Below are positions 62,643-64,000 of a DNA stretch of 64,000 nt, in pieces. Each line of letters opens with the position of its first letter. The first letter of the stretch is position 1. The notes beneath the pieces were generated by a model, which was given only the letters and a program-made list of their open reading frames with translations, ran no database searches and was not told where the DNA came from. The position numbers were made by a program, and so were the translations under genes. Source of the stretch: Ideonella sp. WA131b (GTDB lineage Bacteria > Pseudomonadota > Gammaproteobacteria > Burkholderiales > Burkholderiaceae_C); NCBI GenBank assembly GCA_023657425.1, contig JAGTJW010000002.1, forward strand, positions 1,010,832 through 1,074,831, read 5' to 3'.

Positions 62643-62892
62643 TGGCGAAGTCCGCGAGTTGAAGGCGGAAGACATCAAGAGCTTCCGGTCAGCGACTGCC
62701 CTGCCCGCTTCGCTGCAACAGAAGCTTGGCGTACGCGGTCCGCAGAAGTCGCCCACGAAGGAGCGAATCACCATCCGATTGTCCCGAGACGTTGTTGAAC
62801 GGTTCCGGGCAACCGGTGAAGGGTGGCAGTCCCGAGTCGACGCAGCTCTGCAGGACTGGCTCAAGAAGCAGAAGCGCGGCTCTGTGCAGTGA
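62611..62892 (+). CDS. brnA: BrnA-family antitoxin (cassette)
   Basis: 93 residues. KERITIRLSRDVVERFRATG and EGWQSRVDAALQDWLK form the BrnA ribbon-helix-helix. Stop TGA 1 bp before attC site 26. Confidence 0.9.
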   Translation: MPKRVPLTRPDGEVRELKAEDIKSFRSATALPASLQQKLGVRGPQKSPTKERITIRLSRDVVERFRATGEGWQSRVDAALQDWLKKQKRGSVQ

Positions 62893-62893
62893 G

Positions 62894-63022
62894 GCCGAAC
62901 CCCTCGCTCAAGCTGACCCACTACGGCAGGCACTGTAAGCCCCGCCTGAGGTACTCCGTACATTGTCTCAGTCCGGGCTTACAGTACCTGCCTCCGCGGG
63001 CAGCTTGGCTCGAACGTTTGGC
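62894..63022 (+). other. attC site 26
   Basis: 129 bp, R'' GCCGAAC, R' GTTTGGC, class D palindrome. Confidence 0.9.
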
Positions 63023-63077
63023 CTCGCAAGCACACGTATCGCCGGTCATCGCAAGATTTCGTCAACGGAGTCAGCCA

Positions 63078-63449
63078 ATGCGGCAAACGCAAATCCCCTT
63101 CCGTCGCTCAATCTTGGTTCTACCCATACTGGCGAGTTTTGTTGCGTGCACCCCAACGCCACCGAACGACGCAGTTCTTGCAGAACTTGCTGCCCTCGCA
63201 CCTGCCCTCCTCAAGCAATATCAATCAAGCTTGATTCCGGCAGACAAGTGGCCACTTACAATAGTGCGGTTGAAACCTCGACATGTTCTGGCTAACTCGA
63301 CCGGCCTATATATTGCCCGATCACACTTCTTTGTCCTAGAAAGCGGACTGTTCGTACCACGGGCTCCAGACTTCGCTCCAAAGGAGGGCACAGACCCTTC
63401 TTACTCACCTCTCACTTCGGGTGTGTTCTCCTATCGCATAAGCGGGTAG
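63078..63449 (+). CDS. Small lipoprotein, unknown function (cassette)
   Basis: 123 residues from ATG 63078. Signal peptide with lipobox: RRSILVLPILASFVAC, lipidated Cys near residue 24, then TPTPPND. The mature part has WPLTIVRLKPRHVLANSTGL and YIARSHFFVLESGLFVP, beta-rich. Predicted to be exported and anchored in a membrane. No family recognised. Confidence 0.72.
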   Translation: MRQTQIPFRRSILVLPILASFVACTPTPPNDAVLAELAALAPALLKQYQSSLIPADKWPLTIVRLKPRHVLANSTGLYIARSHFFVLESGLFVPRAPDFAPKEGTDPSYSPLTSGVFSYRISG

Positions 63450-63471
63450 TCATCCCTGACCCACGAGCGAG

Positions 63472-63600
63472 GGCTAACCCCTCGCTCAAGCTGACCCGCT
63501 ACGGCATGCAGCGTAAGCCTGGTGTGCGGCGCCTTCGGCACCTTCGCACATCAGGCTTACACTGCATGCCTCCGCGGGCAGCGTAGCTCGAACGTTAGGC
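63472..63600 (+). other. attC site 27
   Basis: 129 bp, R'' GGCTAAC (one change from RYYYAAC), R' GTTAGGC, class C palindrome. Last site in the window. Confidence 0.88.
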
Positions 63601-63657
63601 ATCGCGGCAGTCTCACTATTTAAGTGCAACGCTCCAACCCCAATATGGAGCTTTGCA

Positions 63658-63800
63658 ATGGGTTCGAAGTACTCACATCTTTCTGATGCCGAACGTTGGG
63701 CGATTGAGACCAAGCTCAAGGAGCGTCAGAGCTTGGCCGCCATCGGTCGCACCATGGGCCGCCATCGCAGCACCATCTGTCGCGAACGCAAGCGCGGATG
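63658..63800 (+). mobile_element. IS30-family transposase, N-terminal remnant
   Basis: YSHLSDAERWAIETKLKERQ and AAIGRTMGRHRSTICRERKR are the IS30 N-terminal helix-turn-helix. The frame is lost where an IS481-type fragment begins. Confidence 0.85.
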
Positions 63801-63970
63801 CCATACATTGCGCACAAGTCCTTCACGCTGTGCGCCTCGAGCTTGTAGTCCCGTACGAATTGCTTCCTCAGTTCCATGACGTTGACTTCTTTCCAGGGCA
63901 TCGGAAACTCCTCTTGTGAGCTCCGATCGTCCTATTGCGTGTCAACCATCCGCCCAGAGAATCTGTCAAC
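63792..63970 (-). mobile_element. IS481-family element, terminal remnant
   Basis: On the minus strand ATG 63901 starts MPWKEVNVMELRKQFVRDYK, then HSVKDLCAMYGIR, the IS481 N-terminal helix-turn-helix, cut at about 63795. Two copies of TGTCAACCATCCG (near 63939 and 63968) look like element ends. Confidence 0.7.
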
Positions 63971-64000
63971 CATCCGTCCCGGTCGTACCCGCGCGCGGCC

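Noticed and set aside
19289..63600. Repeated palindromic units as a possible CRISPR array
   Set aside because: Repeats are 129 bp with R/L box structure and spacers are 280-600-bp genes; this is attC, not CRISPR. No cas genes are seen.

Overview
The window is GC-rich DNA, probably from a Betaproteobacterium of the order Burkholderiales. This is inferred from codon and base composition and from the chromosomal gene set (phosphonate ABC permeases, Uup-type ABC-F ATPase, GTG-start gshB, BenE, tandem GGDEF proteins). It has an ordinary chromosomal part at the left (1-9.2 kb), a Wadjet anti-plasmid defence operon (10.0-17.3 kb), and then about 46 kb dominated by an integron cassette array riddled with insertion sequences. 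A short chromosomal segment with two GGDEF genes lies at 33.2-37.8 kb.

Region by region: 1-1862 end of phnC and two phnE; 1948-8930 a leftward block (uup, questin-oxidase-like gene, gshB, benE, aldo/keto reductase, alpha/beta hydrolase); 9055-9130 tRNA-Ala(CGC) with promoter and terminator; 9337-9938 decayed parD and parE; 10050-17255 an HTH gene followed by jetA, jetB, jetC, jetD (Wadjet type I, with overlapping reading frames). Immediately downstream lies a 16-kb composite transposon (17287-33238): two identical inverted ISL3-family copies flanked by the 8-bp direct repeat GAACTTCC. It carries nine attC sites and their cassettes, including four perfect head-to-tail copies of an IS110-family element (23649-30300). 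After the GGDEF pair, IS remnants lead into a second cassette run (38.9-63.6 kb), partly inverted near 38.9-41.1 kb and broken by IS3, IS4, IS1634, IS1380, ISL3, IS21 and IS630 elements or remnants.

I count 25 complete attC sites, two more split by insertions, and remnants. Nearly all are 129 bp, with R'' GCCTAAC, R' GTTAGGC, a long imperfect palindrome and one unpaired base in the L stem. No integron integrase is visible, so within this window the array is a cluster of attC sites lacking an integrase. Cassettes encode four BrnT/BrnA toxin-antitoxin pairs, HicA/HicB, a DUF433/DUF5615 pair, a GNAT acetyltransferase, an HD phosphohydrolase, a HAD phosphatase, VOC proteins, a DinB-like protein, a lipoprotein and unknowns. 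At least four families of cassettes have no convincing gene and recur as diverged copies.

Three observations deserve most attention. The IS110 element has a structured upstream non-coding end whose predicted guide segments match the attC R'' site it sits in and its own termini, suggesting a bridge RNA programmed against integron sites. An unrelated IS4-family element has entered the same R'' position three times out of three. The toxin-antitoxin cassettes carry their own promoters placed so that the transcript should start at the toxin start codon (leaderless).
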